43,577 bases of DNA from Anaerolineaceae bacterium UBA2260. Its GTDB lineage: Bacteria > Chloroflexota > Anaerolineae > Anaerolineales > Anaerolineaceae. This document shows, piece by piece, positions 16,261-24,307 of this stretch. The stretch lies in the NCBI GenBank assembly GCA_002347485.1, contig DDXM01000043.1:1-43577 (forward strand), read 5' to 3'. The translations under genes and the position numbers were made by a program. A model generated the notes under the pieces. That model was not told the origin of the DNA, did no database searches, and saw only the letters and a list, made by a program, of their open reading frames with translations. Numbering within the stretch: position 1 is the first letter of the stretch; the number at the start of each line of letters is the position of its first letter.

Positions 16261-16817
16261 GCAACGCTCGTCACATTTCTGACCATCATGACGGACCTTC
16301 AGGCTCGCCCGATCAAGGCGAGCCTGTCTTCTTTGTCATTGGAAAATTGCGCCGGCCGCATGGTGTGAGTGGTGAAATCCTGTTTGAAATGATCTCGGAA
16401 AACCCCCGGCATTTTAGTCCAGGTAATCGGGTCTACATCGGCCTTAAGAAGAAACCATTCATCATTACTGCGCTCAGGCAGTCCAACAAGCTTTGGCTGA
16501 TCACATTCGAAGGGATTGAGACTCGCGAGCAGGCTGCGCTGATCACCAACCAGGCCATGTATATTTGCGAGGATAGCCTGGATCCTTTGCCGGACGACCT
16601 TTTTTATCACCACGAGGTGATCGGCATGCATGTCCTTGATGAAAACGGGGCGTTGTTGGGTGAGGTGAAGGAAATCCTGGTCACCGGTGCGAACGATGTG
16701 TATGTGGTAAACACCCCGACCGGTGCTGAAATCCTTGTCCCGGCTGTGAAATCAGTCATTCAGCGCATGGATCGGAACACGCGCAGCATCGTAGTGCGTC
16801 CGCAGGAATGGGTATAG
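16257..16817 (+). CDS. rimM: Ribosome maturation factor RimM
   Basis: A 186-residue protein. The N-terminal RimM barrel starts with FVIGKLRRPHGVSGEILFE (about 26-44), and the PRC-barrel C-terminal half includes YHHEVIGMHVLDENGALLGE and ending ILVPAVKSVIQRMD. RimM binds free 30S subunits through S19 and helps mature the 16S 3' domain. It is translationally coupled to khpA. In most genomes trmD follows rimM; here dprA follows eight bases later and no trmD is present. Confidence 0.96.
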   Translation: MSNARHISDHHDGPSGSPDQGEPVFFVIGKLRRPHGVSGEILFEMISENPRHFSPGNRVYIGLKKKPFIITALRQSNKLWLITFEGIETREQAALITNQAMYICEDSLDPLPDDLFYHHEVIGMHVLDENGALLGEVKEILVTGANDVYVVNTPTGAEILVPAVKSVIQRMDRNTRSIVVRPQEWV

Positions 16818-16825
16818 GAGATTGA

Positions 16826-17935
16826 GTGGAGGAGAAGGCTTACTGGGTAGGTCTTAACCTGGTAAAAGGCATCGGAGCTGTGCGATTCAAACAGCTCAAG
16901 GATTTTTTCGGCTCTGCTCAAGCAGCGTGGGAAGCGCCCCCAATGGGGTGGCTGTCCGCGGGAATTTCCCAAAAAGTGGTCAATCAATTCCTCATGGTCA
17001 GGCAGCAGGTAGACCTGGAACGCGTCATGGAGAAGGCTTCTGCAAACGGGGTTGAGATCCTGACCTGGCAGGATGCCGAATACCCGCGTCGATTAAAGGA
17101 AATTGACCAATCGCCGCCTGTGTTGTTCGTCAAGGGGTCGATCAGTGTTGAGGATGATTGGGCGGTCGCCGTGGTGGGTACGCGCCGTGTAACGCCTTAC
17201 GGCCGCCAGGTGGCGGATGAACTTGGCTGCTTCCTCGCGCAAAATGGTATCACGGTGGTCAGCGGCCTGGCGCGCGGTGTGGACGCGATCGCTCATCAGT
17301 CAGCGCTGCAAGCCGGTGGGCGCACGTTCGCAGTGCTCGGCAACGGCGTGGATGTGATCTACCCACCGGAACATCGTAAACTGGCGAGTGAAATTTCCCG
17401 TCAAGGCGCTTTGATCAGCGATTACCCGCTAGGGACCCAACCGGATGGTGTGAATTTTCCCCCGCGCAACCGAATCATTTCTGGCTTATCGCTGGCGACC
17501 GTGGTGGTGGAAGCCGGTGAAAAGAGCGGAGCGCTGATCACGGCTGAATTCGCGGTTGAGCAGGGACGGGATGTGTTCGCCGTACCGGGCAGTATACTGG
17601 CTGCGCAAAGCCAGGGAACCAATCAATTGATCGAACAGGGAGCGCGCCCGCTTTTGAGGATGAGCGAAATCCTGGAGGCGTTGAAACTGGAGCAGATACC
17701 GGAAAAGCAGCAGGCGCGTAAACTTGCGCCCATGACCGGTGATGAAAAGAAGCTGCTCACACACTTATCCTCGGAACCTGTTCATATCGACCAACTGTGC
17801 GAAATGACCGGGTTGCCAATCACGGATGTTTCAGCTACACTCACCATGATGGAGTTAAAAGGCTTCGTTTCACAAGTGGGCGGGATGAATTATGTCGCCA
17901 TGCGTGAAGTCAAATCAATTTATAAGGTGAACTGA
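16826..17935 (+). CDS. dprA: DNA-processing protein DprA (Smf)
   Basis: A 369-residue protein starting at GTG with an AGGAG site. It binds incoming single-stranded DNA during natural transformation and loads RecA. An N-terminal SAM/HhH-like region (about 1-75, LVKGIGAVRFKQLKDFFGS) is followed by the Rossmann DprA core (about 80-290). Core motifs are VVGTRRVTPYGRQVA, GLARGVDAIAHQSAL, AVLGNGVDVIYP, NFPPRNRIISGLS and VVVEAGEKSGALITAEFA. A C-terminal winged helix (about 305-365) completes the protein. All signature residues are intact. dprA-topA adjacency is common in Gram-positives; here manC sits between them. No com genes are in this window. Confidence 0.97.
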   Translation: MEEKAYWVGLNLVKGIGAVRFKQLKDFFGSAQAAWEAPPMGWLSAGISQKVVNQFLMVRQQVDLERVMEKASANGVEILTWQDAEYPRRLKEIDQSPPVLFVKGSISVEDDWAVAVVGTRRVTPYGRQVADELGCFLAQNGITVVSGLARGVDAIAHQSALQAGGRTFAVLGNGVDVIYPPEHRKLASEISRQGALISDYPLGTQPDGVNFPPRNRIISGLSLATVVVEAGEKSGALITAEFAVEQGRDVFAVPGSILAAQSQGTNQLIEQGARPLLRMSEILEALKLEQIPEKQQARKLAPMTGDEKKLLTHLSSEPVHIDQLCEMTGLPITDVSATLTMMELKGFVSQVGGMNYVAMREVKSIYKVN

Positions 17936-17936
17936 C

Positions 17937-19028
17937 ATGACGCACCATTTATACGCCGTTATCATGGCTGGCGGAGGGGGCACGCGCTTATGGCCATTTT
18001 CAAGGCAAAAAACTCCCAAGCAACTGATCCCCCTTTTCTCCCAGCGCTCCTTATTCCAGGTCGCGGTTGACCGGTTGGATGGGTTTATACCTGCTGAGCG
18101 TATTTTCGTGGTCACCATCGCAGCTCAGGTAGAGGTATTGCGCCAGCAGGAACCGCAAATCCCGGCACACAATTTCCTGATCGAACCCCAACCGCGCGGT
18201 ACCGCCGCGGTGGTGGCGATGGCAGCAGGCGTCATCCACAAGGTGGATTCCGAGGCGGTACTCGCTATTCTTACCGCTGACCATCTTATTGCTGATATTG
18301 CTGGTTTTCATCTTCATTTATCAGCGGCGTATGAGGTCGCGCAAAAGGGGTACCTGGGTACGTTGGGAATCAAACCCACATTTCCAGCCACCGGGTATGG
18401 GTATATTGAGAGCGGTGAAGCGATTGGCACATTTACCGGTATTCAGGCATTCGTGGTAAAACGTTTTATCGAAAAACCGGACGAGATGGTCGCCCGGGAG
18501 CTGGTGAAGAAAGACCATCTGAGCTGGAATTCGGGCATGTTCATCACCAGGGCGGATGTCGCACTGGGCGAGGTGGAGAAACTTCTGCCGGAATTGCACG
18601 CGACCATCCAGGAATTGCAGCCGATGCTGGGAGTCGATCACTCCTCGGCTGAATTCATTAAGTCCTGGTCAGAAATTAAACCGCAAACCATAGATTACGG
18701 TATTATGGAGAGAACCAGGCTGGCTGCCGTGCTGCCAGCGCGGAACCTGGGTTGGAATGATGTGGGCAGCTGGGACTCGTTCTTTGAAGTAACCACGCCG
18801 GATGGAGATGGTAATATTGTGGTCAACGCGCGCCATGTTGGGATCGCCTCTCGCGATTCGCTTGTCGTTTCCAGTGCGCCGGAACATTTGATCGTCACTC
18901 TGGGAATGAAGGATGTGATCATCGTTCATACCCCAGACGCTACCCTGGTATGCCCGCGCGGGGAAAGCCAGCGGGTAAAGGAACTGGTCAATTACCTAAA
19001 GGAAAACAATCTAACCCTCTTCACATAG
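17937..19028 (+). CDS. manC: Mannose-1-phosphate guanylyltransferase
   Basis: A 363-residue nucleotidyltransferase making GDP-mannose from mannose-1-phosphate and GTP. The pyrophosphorylase signature AGGGGTRLWPFSRQKTPKQ lies at about 10-28. Also present are LTADHLIAD (about 118-126, the metal/nucleotide site), FIEKPD (about 177-182) and WNSGMFI (about 194-200). A short C-terminal left-handed helix region follows (about 290-350). It lacks the phosphomannose isomerase domain of bifunctional ManC/AlgA, so it is the single-function form. It starts one base after the dprA stop, with AAGGTGA as ribosome binding site. GDP-mannose could feed the sugar-transfer genes at 30675-42457. Confidence 0.94.
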   Translation: MTHHLYAVIMAGGGGTRLWPFSRQKTPKQLIPLFSQRSLFQVAVDRLDGFIPAERIFVVTIAAQVEVLRQQEPQIPAHNFLIEPQPRGTAAVVAMAAGVIHKVDSEAVLAILTADHLIADIAGFHLHLSAAYEVAQKGYLGTLGIKPTFPATGYGYIESGEAIGTFTGIQAFVVKRFIEKPDEMVARELVKKDHLSWNSGMFITRADVALGEVEKLLPELHATIQELQPMLGVDHSSAEFIKSWSEIKPQTIDYGIMERTRLAAVLPARNLGWNDVGSWDSFFEVTTPDGDGNIVVNARHVGIASRDSLVVSSAPEHLIVTLGMKDVIIVHTPDATLVCPRGESQRVKELVNYLKENNLTLFT

Positions 19029-19038
19029 GAGTGCAGCC

Positions 19039-21342
19039 GTGGAAGCTTACTGCGTAAAATGCAAAGAAAAGAGAGAGATCGCTGATGCCAGTGCTGAATT
19101 CAACGCCCTGGGCACGCCCGTCACGCGTGGTAAATGCCCGGTTTGCGGAACGACCATGTATCGCATTGGAGATACTCCCGCGCATGCCAGCCTGGAACGC
19201 CCGGTAAGGCGTCACAGCAAGCCACGCAGCGGCAAACTTGTGATAGTTGAATCTCCCGCCAAGGCAAAAACGGTCGGCCGCTTCTTGGGGAAAGGGTACA
19301 CAGTGCGCGCTTCGGTGGGACATGTGCGTGACCTGCTGCGCTCGGAATTATCGGTAGACGTTGAAAATGACTTCACTCCCAAATACCGGGTTCCAAATGA
19401 AAAACGGCAAGTGGTGAAAGAATTGAAAGCGCTGGCGAAGGAAGCCGAAGTGATCTATCTCGCCACCGACCCCGACCGCGAAGGAGAGGCGATCGCCTGG
19501 CACCTGCTGGAAGCCGCGCAGATTGAACCGAAATTATCCAAACGCGTGGTGTTTCACGAGATCACCGATCATGCCATCAATGAGGCTTTTGCCAACCCAC
19601 GCGGTATCAACATGGATCTGGTCGACGCACAGCAGGCGCGCCGCGTGCTTGACAGACTGGTGGGGTATTCCATCAGCCCGGTGCTGTGGGAGAAGGTGCG
19701 CAGCCGGCTTTCAGCCGGACGCGTACAGTCGGTCGCGTTGAGATTGATCGTGGAAAGGGAACGCGAGATCGAGGCGTTCGTACCCGTAGAATACTGGTCG
19801 ATCCAGGCTGAACTATCCCCGCAGGGCAAAAAGACGAAATACACCACAAAACTAGCAAAGATCGATGACCAGGACCCTGAACTGGGGAACAAGGAAGTGG
19901 TGGATGGCTACCTTGTGGAGATCGAACAATCGCCTTTCACGATCACCAGGATCAAACGCAGCGAGCGGCGGCGCAAACCTTCAGCGCCATTCATCACCAG
20001 CACCCTGCAGCAGGAAGCATCGCGCAGGCTGGGATACACCGCACGGCGCGCGATGATGATCGCGCAGCAATTATACGAAGGTCTGGATGTGGGTGAGGGC
20101 GGTGCAACCGGCCTCATCACCTACATGCGAACCGATTCGACCAATATTGCTGAAGTAGCCCTGGAGGAAGCGCGAAATTTTATCAAGCAGAGTTACGGCG
20201 GAGATTTCCTGCCGGAAACACCTCCACAATATAAAACACGCGCGGTTTCTGCCCAGGAAGCGCACGAGGCGATCCGCCCGACATCCGTGCTGCGCCAACC
20301 AGAAAAGATCAAGCAGTACCTTTCGCCGGAACAATTCAAACTTTACCAATTGATCTGGCAGCGTTTTGTGGCATCGCAAATGGAATCCGCAGTTTACGAC
20401 ACGCTTTCTGTTGAGGTGACCGCGGCAGGAAAAAACCACAGCTACCTTTTCAGGGCGTCAGGTTCCACCATCAAGTTCCCTGGTTTTCTCATTGTCTATG
20501 AAGAAACGGTGGATGAAGATCAAAAAACCGATGAACCGGAGAATATCCGCATCCCGGCCGGGTTGGAAGAAGGCCAGCCGCAAAACCTGGAACATCTCAT
20601 CCCCGAGCAGCATTTCACGCAGCCCCCGCCGCGCTACACTGAAGCATCGCTTGTGCAGGTGCTCGAGGAATATGGCATCGGACGGCCGTCCACGTATGCG
20701 CCAATCCTGTCCACCATTCAACAGCGCGGTTATGTACTGAGAGAAACCAAACGCCTTTCACCCACTGAAACGGGGATTCTGGTGAATGACTTGGTGGTCG
20801 AGCATTTCCCGGATGTCGTTGATTTTAACTTTACCGCCCAGATGGAAAGCGAACTCGACCAGGTGGCGGAGGGAAAAGAGGACTGGCATAAGGTCATTCG
20901 CGAGTTTTACACTTCGTTTGAACCCGAGGTCAAACGCGCCCAGGCGGAAATGCCGGTAAATAAAACCGAGCCGGAGAAGATCGGACGCGCCTGCCCGGAA
21001 TGCGGGCATGACCTGGTGATCCGCTGGGGCAGATACGGCAAATTCATCAGCTGTTCAAATTTCCCCGCCTGCCGCCATACTGAACCCCTGCTGGAGAAGA
21101 TCGGTGTGACCTGCCCGAAAGATGGGGGAGAGGTCGTGCTGCGAAAAACGCGCAAGGGGCGCATCTTTTTTGCCTGCTCCAATTACCCCGAATGTGATTT
21201 CACCAGTTGGAAACGACCAGTGGCGATGCCCTGCCCAAATTGCGGCGGCATGCTGGTGGTGGCGAACAAGCGCGAGGTGCAATGTACCCAATGTGAGGAA
21301 AGTTTCCTGATCGAGGAGTTGGGGGTCGCAATACCGGATTAG
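19039..21342 (+). CDS. topA: DNA topoisomerase I with an added N-terminal zinc ribbon (DUF5679-like)
   Basis: A 767-residue type IA topoisomerase that relaxes negative supercoils. Residues 1-45 form an extra zinc ribbon (CVKC at 5-8, CPVC at 33-36) resembling DUF5679, then a basic linker. The Toprim domain follows, with LVIVESPAKAKTVGRFLG (about 68-85) and TDPDREGEAIAWHL (about 142-155). The active-site tyrosine is Tyr362 in GLITYMRTDSTN. The C-terminus has three zinc-ribbon repeats. The first and third have four cysteines (CPEC...CSNFPAC; CPNC...CTQC), and the second has lost one (CPKD...CSNYPEC). The start is GTG with an AGGAG site. The ribbon is in the same frame with no gap, so it is a true fusion, not a separate gene. 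Confidence 0.97.
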   Translation: MEAYCVKCKEKREIADASAEFNALGTPVTRGKCPVCGTTMYRIGDTPAHASLERPVRRHSKPRSGKLVIVESPAKAKTVGRFLGKGYTVRASVGHVRDLLRSELSVDVENDFTPKYRVPNEKRQVVKELKALAKEAEVIYLATDPDREGEAIAWHLLEAAQIEPKLSKRVVFHEITDHAINEAFANPRGINMDLVDAQQARRVLDRLVGYSISPVLWEKVRSRLSAGRVQSVALRLIVEREREIEAFVPVEYWSIQAELSPQGKKTKYTTKLAKIDDQDPELGNKEVVDGYLVEIEQSPFTITRIKRSERRRKPSAPFITSTLQQEASRRLGYTARRAMMIAQQLYEGLDVGEGGATGLITYMRTDSTNIAEVALEEARNFIKQSYGGDFLPETPPQYKTRAVSAQEAHEAIRPTSVLRQPEKIKQYLSPEQFKLYQLIWQRFVASQMESAVYDTLSVEVTAAGKNHSYLFRASGSTIKFPGFLIVYEETVDEDQKTDEPENIRIPAGLEEGQPQNLEHLIPEQHFTQPPPRYTEASLVQVLEEYGIGRPSTYAPILSTIQQRGYVLRETKRLSPTETGILVNDLVVEHFPDVVDFNFTAQMESELDQVAEGKEDWHKVIREFYTSFEPEVKRAQAEMPVNKTEPEKIGRACPECGHDLVIRWGRYGKFISCSNFPACRHTEPLLEKIGVTCPKDGGEVVLRKTRKGRIFFACSNYPECDFTSWKRPVAMPCPNCGGMLVVANKREVQCTQCEESFLIEELGVAIPD

Positions 21343-21381
21343 GCATATTTATTGCAACATTTTCCTTGATTCGTGCCAATG

Positions 21382-21391
21382 AATGATCATT
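21382..21391. repeat. Palindrome AATGATCATT upstream of the orphan two-TM gene
   Basis: A perfect 10-bp palindrome nested in a larger hairpin (TGCCAAT at 21374-21380 with ATTGGCA at 21389-21395). An identical copy sits at the other end of the same gene (22602-22611). No T run follows, so this is not a terminator. It could be an operator or a chance match. Confidence 0.4.
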
Positions 21392-21417
21392 GGCAAATGA
21401 GAGTGCAGGAGACGAAC

Positions 21418-22602
21418 ATGGACAGAATCAAGGAAATAATCAGTGAGATTACCCAAAAACCCTTGTATGCCGCTATCGCGGGCCTTGTGGTCGGATTGAT
21501 CATCGGTCTACCAATTCTGGGTTGGGGGCTGTTACCCGTCAAGTGGGTGGATGCCGACCCCAGTTACCTAAGAGAAGATCTTAAGAAACAATACGTCTGC
21601 ATGGTTATTGATTCCTACAGCGTTAACAAGGACGCCAACCTGGCAGCGTCCCGACTGACTGCCATGGGGGTTGAAAACCTGGCCAATCCACAGGGACTGT
21701 TTAAAGATTTGCAGCAGGGTGGGTGTAGTTACACCAGCAGCGATCCGGTGGTTATGGAAATGAAGACCGCTTTCCTCTCCATTGGAGCGGGAACAGGCGG
21801 CGAAGCGATCGCTGAGGAACCGGATGTGACGACAGATATTCCGTTCACACCGCAAGATACGGCGAGTCCCAAATCCGGTCGGGGCACTTTTCTGCTGGTG
21901 GTTTTACTCGCGCTACTGGTGTTGATCGTAGGGGCATTGGTATACATCTTCTTTATCCGCAACCGGCGATTAACTGATCAATCGACTGAAGAGTATGAAG
22001 AAGGGGAGACGTATCTTGACCAGGATGCCAATGATTTTATCTTCACGCAGGTAGAAACCGATGAACCCGAGAAAGCAGTGGAAGACGAACCTGTTTTCGC
22101 TGAAGAGGAAGCCGGTTTGTTCGTCGTGGAAGAAAAACCTGTTGCGCCTTTAAAACCCGCGCATTCATTCGCGGGTGAACCTGTGGCGCATTTTATGACC
22201 TCCTACCTGATCGGTGATGACTTATACGATGACAGTTTCAGCATTGACGCGCCAAATGGAGCTTTCCTGGGTGAATGCGGGGTTGGAATCTCCGATACCA
22301 TCGGCGTCGGCGATCCCAAGAAAGTGACTGCCTTCGAAGTGTGGCTGTTCGATAAAAATGATATTCAGACCGTCACCAAGGTGTTGATGAGTGCTCATGC
22401 CATGAATGATTCAGGCATCAAGCAACGCCTGGCGTCAAAAGGTGAGCCAGTCCTGCTGGAGCCTGGAAAACAAATCCTGCTGGAAACCGCCACGCTTCAG
22501 CTTGAAGCCAATGTGATCGAAATGGTGTATGGTCAGGGCGCGCTGCCCTCTGGTAGCTTCATAGAACGGCTGACGTTGGAATTGTCCGTCTGGCCGAAGT
22601 AA
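21418..22602 (+). CDS. Unrecognised membrane protein with two TM helices
   Basis: I do not recognise this 394-residue protein. The start at 21418 is chosen because AGGAG lies just before it; an in-frame ATG at 21373 has no such site. Helix 1 spans about 15-38. An extracytoplasmic loop (about 40-155) holds two cysteines (Cys61 and Cys103) that may pair. Helix 2 spans about 157-180 and ends in a basic stop-transfer (IRNRRL). A very acidic cytoplasmic linker (about 185-250) precedes a C-terminal beta-rich domain (about 258-394) that begins AHFMTSYLIGDDLYDDSF. That C-terminal part reads like a compact ligand or protein-binding domain, with no enzyme motif visible. It follows topA by 75 bases and ends at a strong terminator. 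Confidence 0.75.
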   Translation: MDRIKEIISEITQKPLYAAIAGLVVGLIIGLPILGWGLLPVKWVDADPSYLREDLKKQYVCMVIDSYSVNKDANLAASRLTAMGVENLANPQGLFKDLQQGGCSYTSSDPVVMEMKTAFLSIGAGTGGEAIAEEPDVTTDIPFTPQDTASPKSGRGTFLLVVLLALLVLIVGALVYIFFIRNRRLTDQSTEEYEEGETYLDQDANDFIFTQVETDEPEKAVEDEPVFAEEEAGLFVVEEKPVAPLKPAHSFAGEPVAHFMTSYLIGDDLYDDSFSIDAPNGAFLGECGVGISDTIGVGDPKKVTAFEVWLFDKNDIQTVTKVLMSAHAMNDSGIKQRLASKGEPVLLEPGKQILLETATLQLEANVIEMVYGQGALPSGSFIERLTLELSVWPK

Positions 22603-22611
22603 ATGATCATT
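22602..22611. repeat. Palindrome AATGATCATT overlapping the end of the orphan gene
   Basis: A second perfect copy of the 10-bp palindrome at 21382-21391. It begins on the last base of the stop codon and lies just before the terminator hairpin. Outside the 10 bases the two sites share no flanking sequence. Confidence 0.4.
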
Positions 22612-22617
22612 AAGAAA

Positions 22618-22649
22618 AATCCGGGTAAATGAACCCCGGATTTTTTTAT
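22618..22649. terminator. Shared terminator between the orphan gene and greA
   Basis: An 8-bp GC-rich perfect stem (22618-22625 with 22635-22642) has a nine-base loop and a T run on the plus strand. On the minus strand the hairpin follows the greA stop at once and is followed by TTTCTTA, so it probably serves both converging genes. Confidence 0.88.
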
Positions 22650-23113
22650 TTAATGCTGATGATCCTGAACTGGATCTCGCCGTCAGGGGTTCTGGCAGTG
22701 ACCAGGTCGTTTACGCCGTGCCCGAGGAGGGCTTCGCCAATAGGTGAGTTAAATGAAATTTTTCCATTCCGCGGATCGGCTTCCTGTGGTCCGACGATGT
22801 GAAAGGTTTCCTCGGGTTCCCGGTCCTCCTGGATGGTGACTGTGGAACCGATCTCTACCAGGTGAGTATTGGTTCGATTGTCATCGATGATAATGACATC
22901 TCGCAGCACCATGGTCAGTTCCTGTATGCGGCCTTCAATAAAAGCCTGTTCTTCTTTGGCAGCGGCGTAATCCGCGTTTTCGGAAAGGTCGCCCATTAGG
23001 ATGGCGGCGCGTAAACGTTTTGACAGCTCTTCTCTCACAGGACCCTGTAATTGGAGAAGTTCAGTGCGCAGCTTTTCGGCCCCCTCTTTGGTTAAATAGG
23101 AAGGTTGGTTCAT
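22646..23113 (-). CDS. greA: Transcription elongation factor GreA
   Basis: A 155-residue GreA. It rescues backtracked RNA polymerase by stimulating transcript cleavage. The N-terminal coiled coil includes YLTKEGAEKLRTEL and AAILMGDLSENADYAAAKEEQAFIEGRI (given in parts: AAILMGDLSENADY and AAAKEEQAFIEGRI), with the tip acidic pair (D, E) that coordinates Mg in the polymerase channel. The C-terminal FKBP-like domain ends ISFNSPIGEALLGHGVND. A GGAGAG site precedes the ATG. A TATAAT box lies just upstream, in the short gap after dgt, so greA has its own promoter. Confidence 0.97.
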   Translation of the reverse strand: MNQPSYLTKEGAEKLRTELLQLQGPVREELSKRLRAAILMGDLSENADYAAAKEEQAFIEGRIQELTMVLRDVIIIDDNRTNTHLVEIGSTVTIQEDREPEETFHIVGPQEADPRNGKISFNSPIGEALLGHGVNDLVTARTPDGEIQFRIISIK

Positions 23114-23134
23114 GTTCTCTCCATTCGTCGGTAT

Positions 23135-23140
23135 ATTATA
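23135..23140 (-). promoter_or_regulatory. -10 box of the greA promoter
   Basis: A perfect TATAAT on the minus strand, placed between the dgt stop codon and greA, with room for a leader of about 15 bases that keeps the GGAGAG site. The -35 position falls inside the end of dgt and is a poor match. Confidence 0.5.
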
Positions 23141-23142
23141 GC

Positions 23143-24294
23143 TTATGGCAGCAGCAAGGGATCGAACAGTTTTTGATATTCATCCACGGCAAAGCGGTCG
23201 GTCATTCCCGCCAGATAATCACAGATGGTTTGTTCTTTCCCTTTCACTTCGACCTGTTCCTGGAAGTGCAGAGGCAGCATCGACGGTTCAGCATGGTAAG
23301 CGTTGAATAATTCCGAGAGAACTCTCTCTGCCTTTTTTTGCATGCGCACCACGCGGTAATTGCGATACATATTATGAAAAAGGAAATCCTTTAACTCGCG
23401 GTTGTATTTCTTCATCGTATCGGCAAAGCCCACCACGTTGTAGGATAAGGATTGCAGATCATTCAGCGTCTGGACGCCGCTTTTCGCTAACCTTTCATCG
23501 GAATCGCTGATCATGCTGTCTACCTCCAGGCCGATCAATTCGCGGATGATGCTATGGCGGGTCAGGTCATCCAGCTTACAGGTGTCGATCTGCAGGTGGT
23601 CGGCGACCATTTTCCACAACTTGATCTCACGCAGCATGTCGGTCGAGATCAAGCCGGAACGCAGTCCGTCATCCAGGTCATGCGAGGTGTAGGCCAGTTC
23701 ATCCGCCACGTTGGTGATCTGGGCTTCCAGGTGCCCCCGAAGGTGGGCGTCAAAGATCAATGCGTCTGTTTTGTCGTACTCGGTCTCGTGCTTCACCATG
23801 CCCTCGAGCACTTCCCAGGTCAAATTCAAACCGGGGAAGCTGGGATAGCGTTGTTCGATCTCCGTGACGATGCGATAGGACTGGTGATTGTGGTTGAATC
23901 CGCCGTGCCCTTGCATCAGCTGATTGAGGATATGCTCTCCGGAATGGCCAAATGGCGGGTGCCCCAGGTCGTGCGCCATGCAGATGGATTCCACCAGGTC
24001 CTCGTTGGCGCCCATCGCGCGGGCAATGGTGCGTCCGATCTGGGTAACTTCCAGCGTGTGCGTCAGGCGGGTTCGGTAGTAATCACCTTCATAATTAATA
24101 AATACCTGTGTTTTATACTCAAGCCGCCGGAACGCGGTGGTGTGCAGGATGCGGTCGCGGTCGCGCTGAAAGCAGGTGCGGTATTCGGGCTCGCCCTCCG
24201 GGTATTTTCGTCCTTTGGAACGGCTGGCGTGCACCGCGTAAGAGGCAAGGGATTCATCTTCCAGCTTTTCGAGTTGAACGCGAGTCAATTTCAT
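23143..24294 (-). CDS. dgt: Deoxyguanosinetriphosphate triphosphohydrolase-like protein (HD domain)
   Basis: A 383-residue HD-superfamily enzyme that splits dNTPs into deoxynucleoside and triphosphate. The start is ATG at 24294, with AAGGA nine bases upstream; the reading frame stays open 42 codons further, but that stretch has no family similarity and overlaps ipk. Metal ligands are visible: His79 (RLTHTLEV), His108-Asp109 (MAHDLGHPPFGHSGE) and the Asp of ADELAYTSHDLDD. The N-terminal RDRDRILHTTAFRRLEYKTQV block is typical of the type-2 dGTPase-like proteins that need no more than this core. It is the last gene of the ipk-mvk-ubiA unit, with a 13-base gap. Its link to isoprenoids is unclear. 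Confidence 0.94.
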   Translation of the reverse strand: MKLTRVQLEKLEDESLASYAVHASRSKGRKYPEGEPEYRTCFQRDRDRILHTTAFRRLEYKTQVFINYEGDYYRTRLTHTLEVTQIGRTIARAMGANEDLVESICMAHDLGHPPFGHSGEHILNQLMQGHGGFNHNHQSYRIVTEIEQRYPSFPGLNLTWEVLEGMVKHETEYDKTDALIFDAHLRGHLEAQITNVADELAYTSHDLDDGLRSGLISTDMLREIKLWKMVADHLQIDTCKLDDLTRHSIIRELIGLEVDSMISDSDERLAKSGVQTLNDLQSLSYNVVGFADTMKKYNRELKDFLFHNMYRNYRVVRMQKKAERVLSELFNAYHAEPSMLPLHFQEQVEVKGKEQTICDYLAGMTDRFAVDEYQKLFDPLLLP

Positions 24295-24307
24295 GATCTT
24301 TTTCCTT

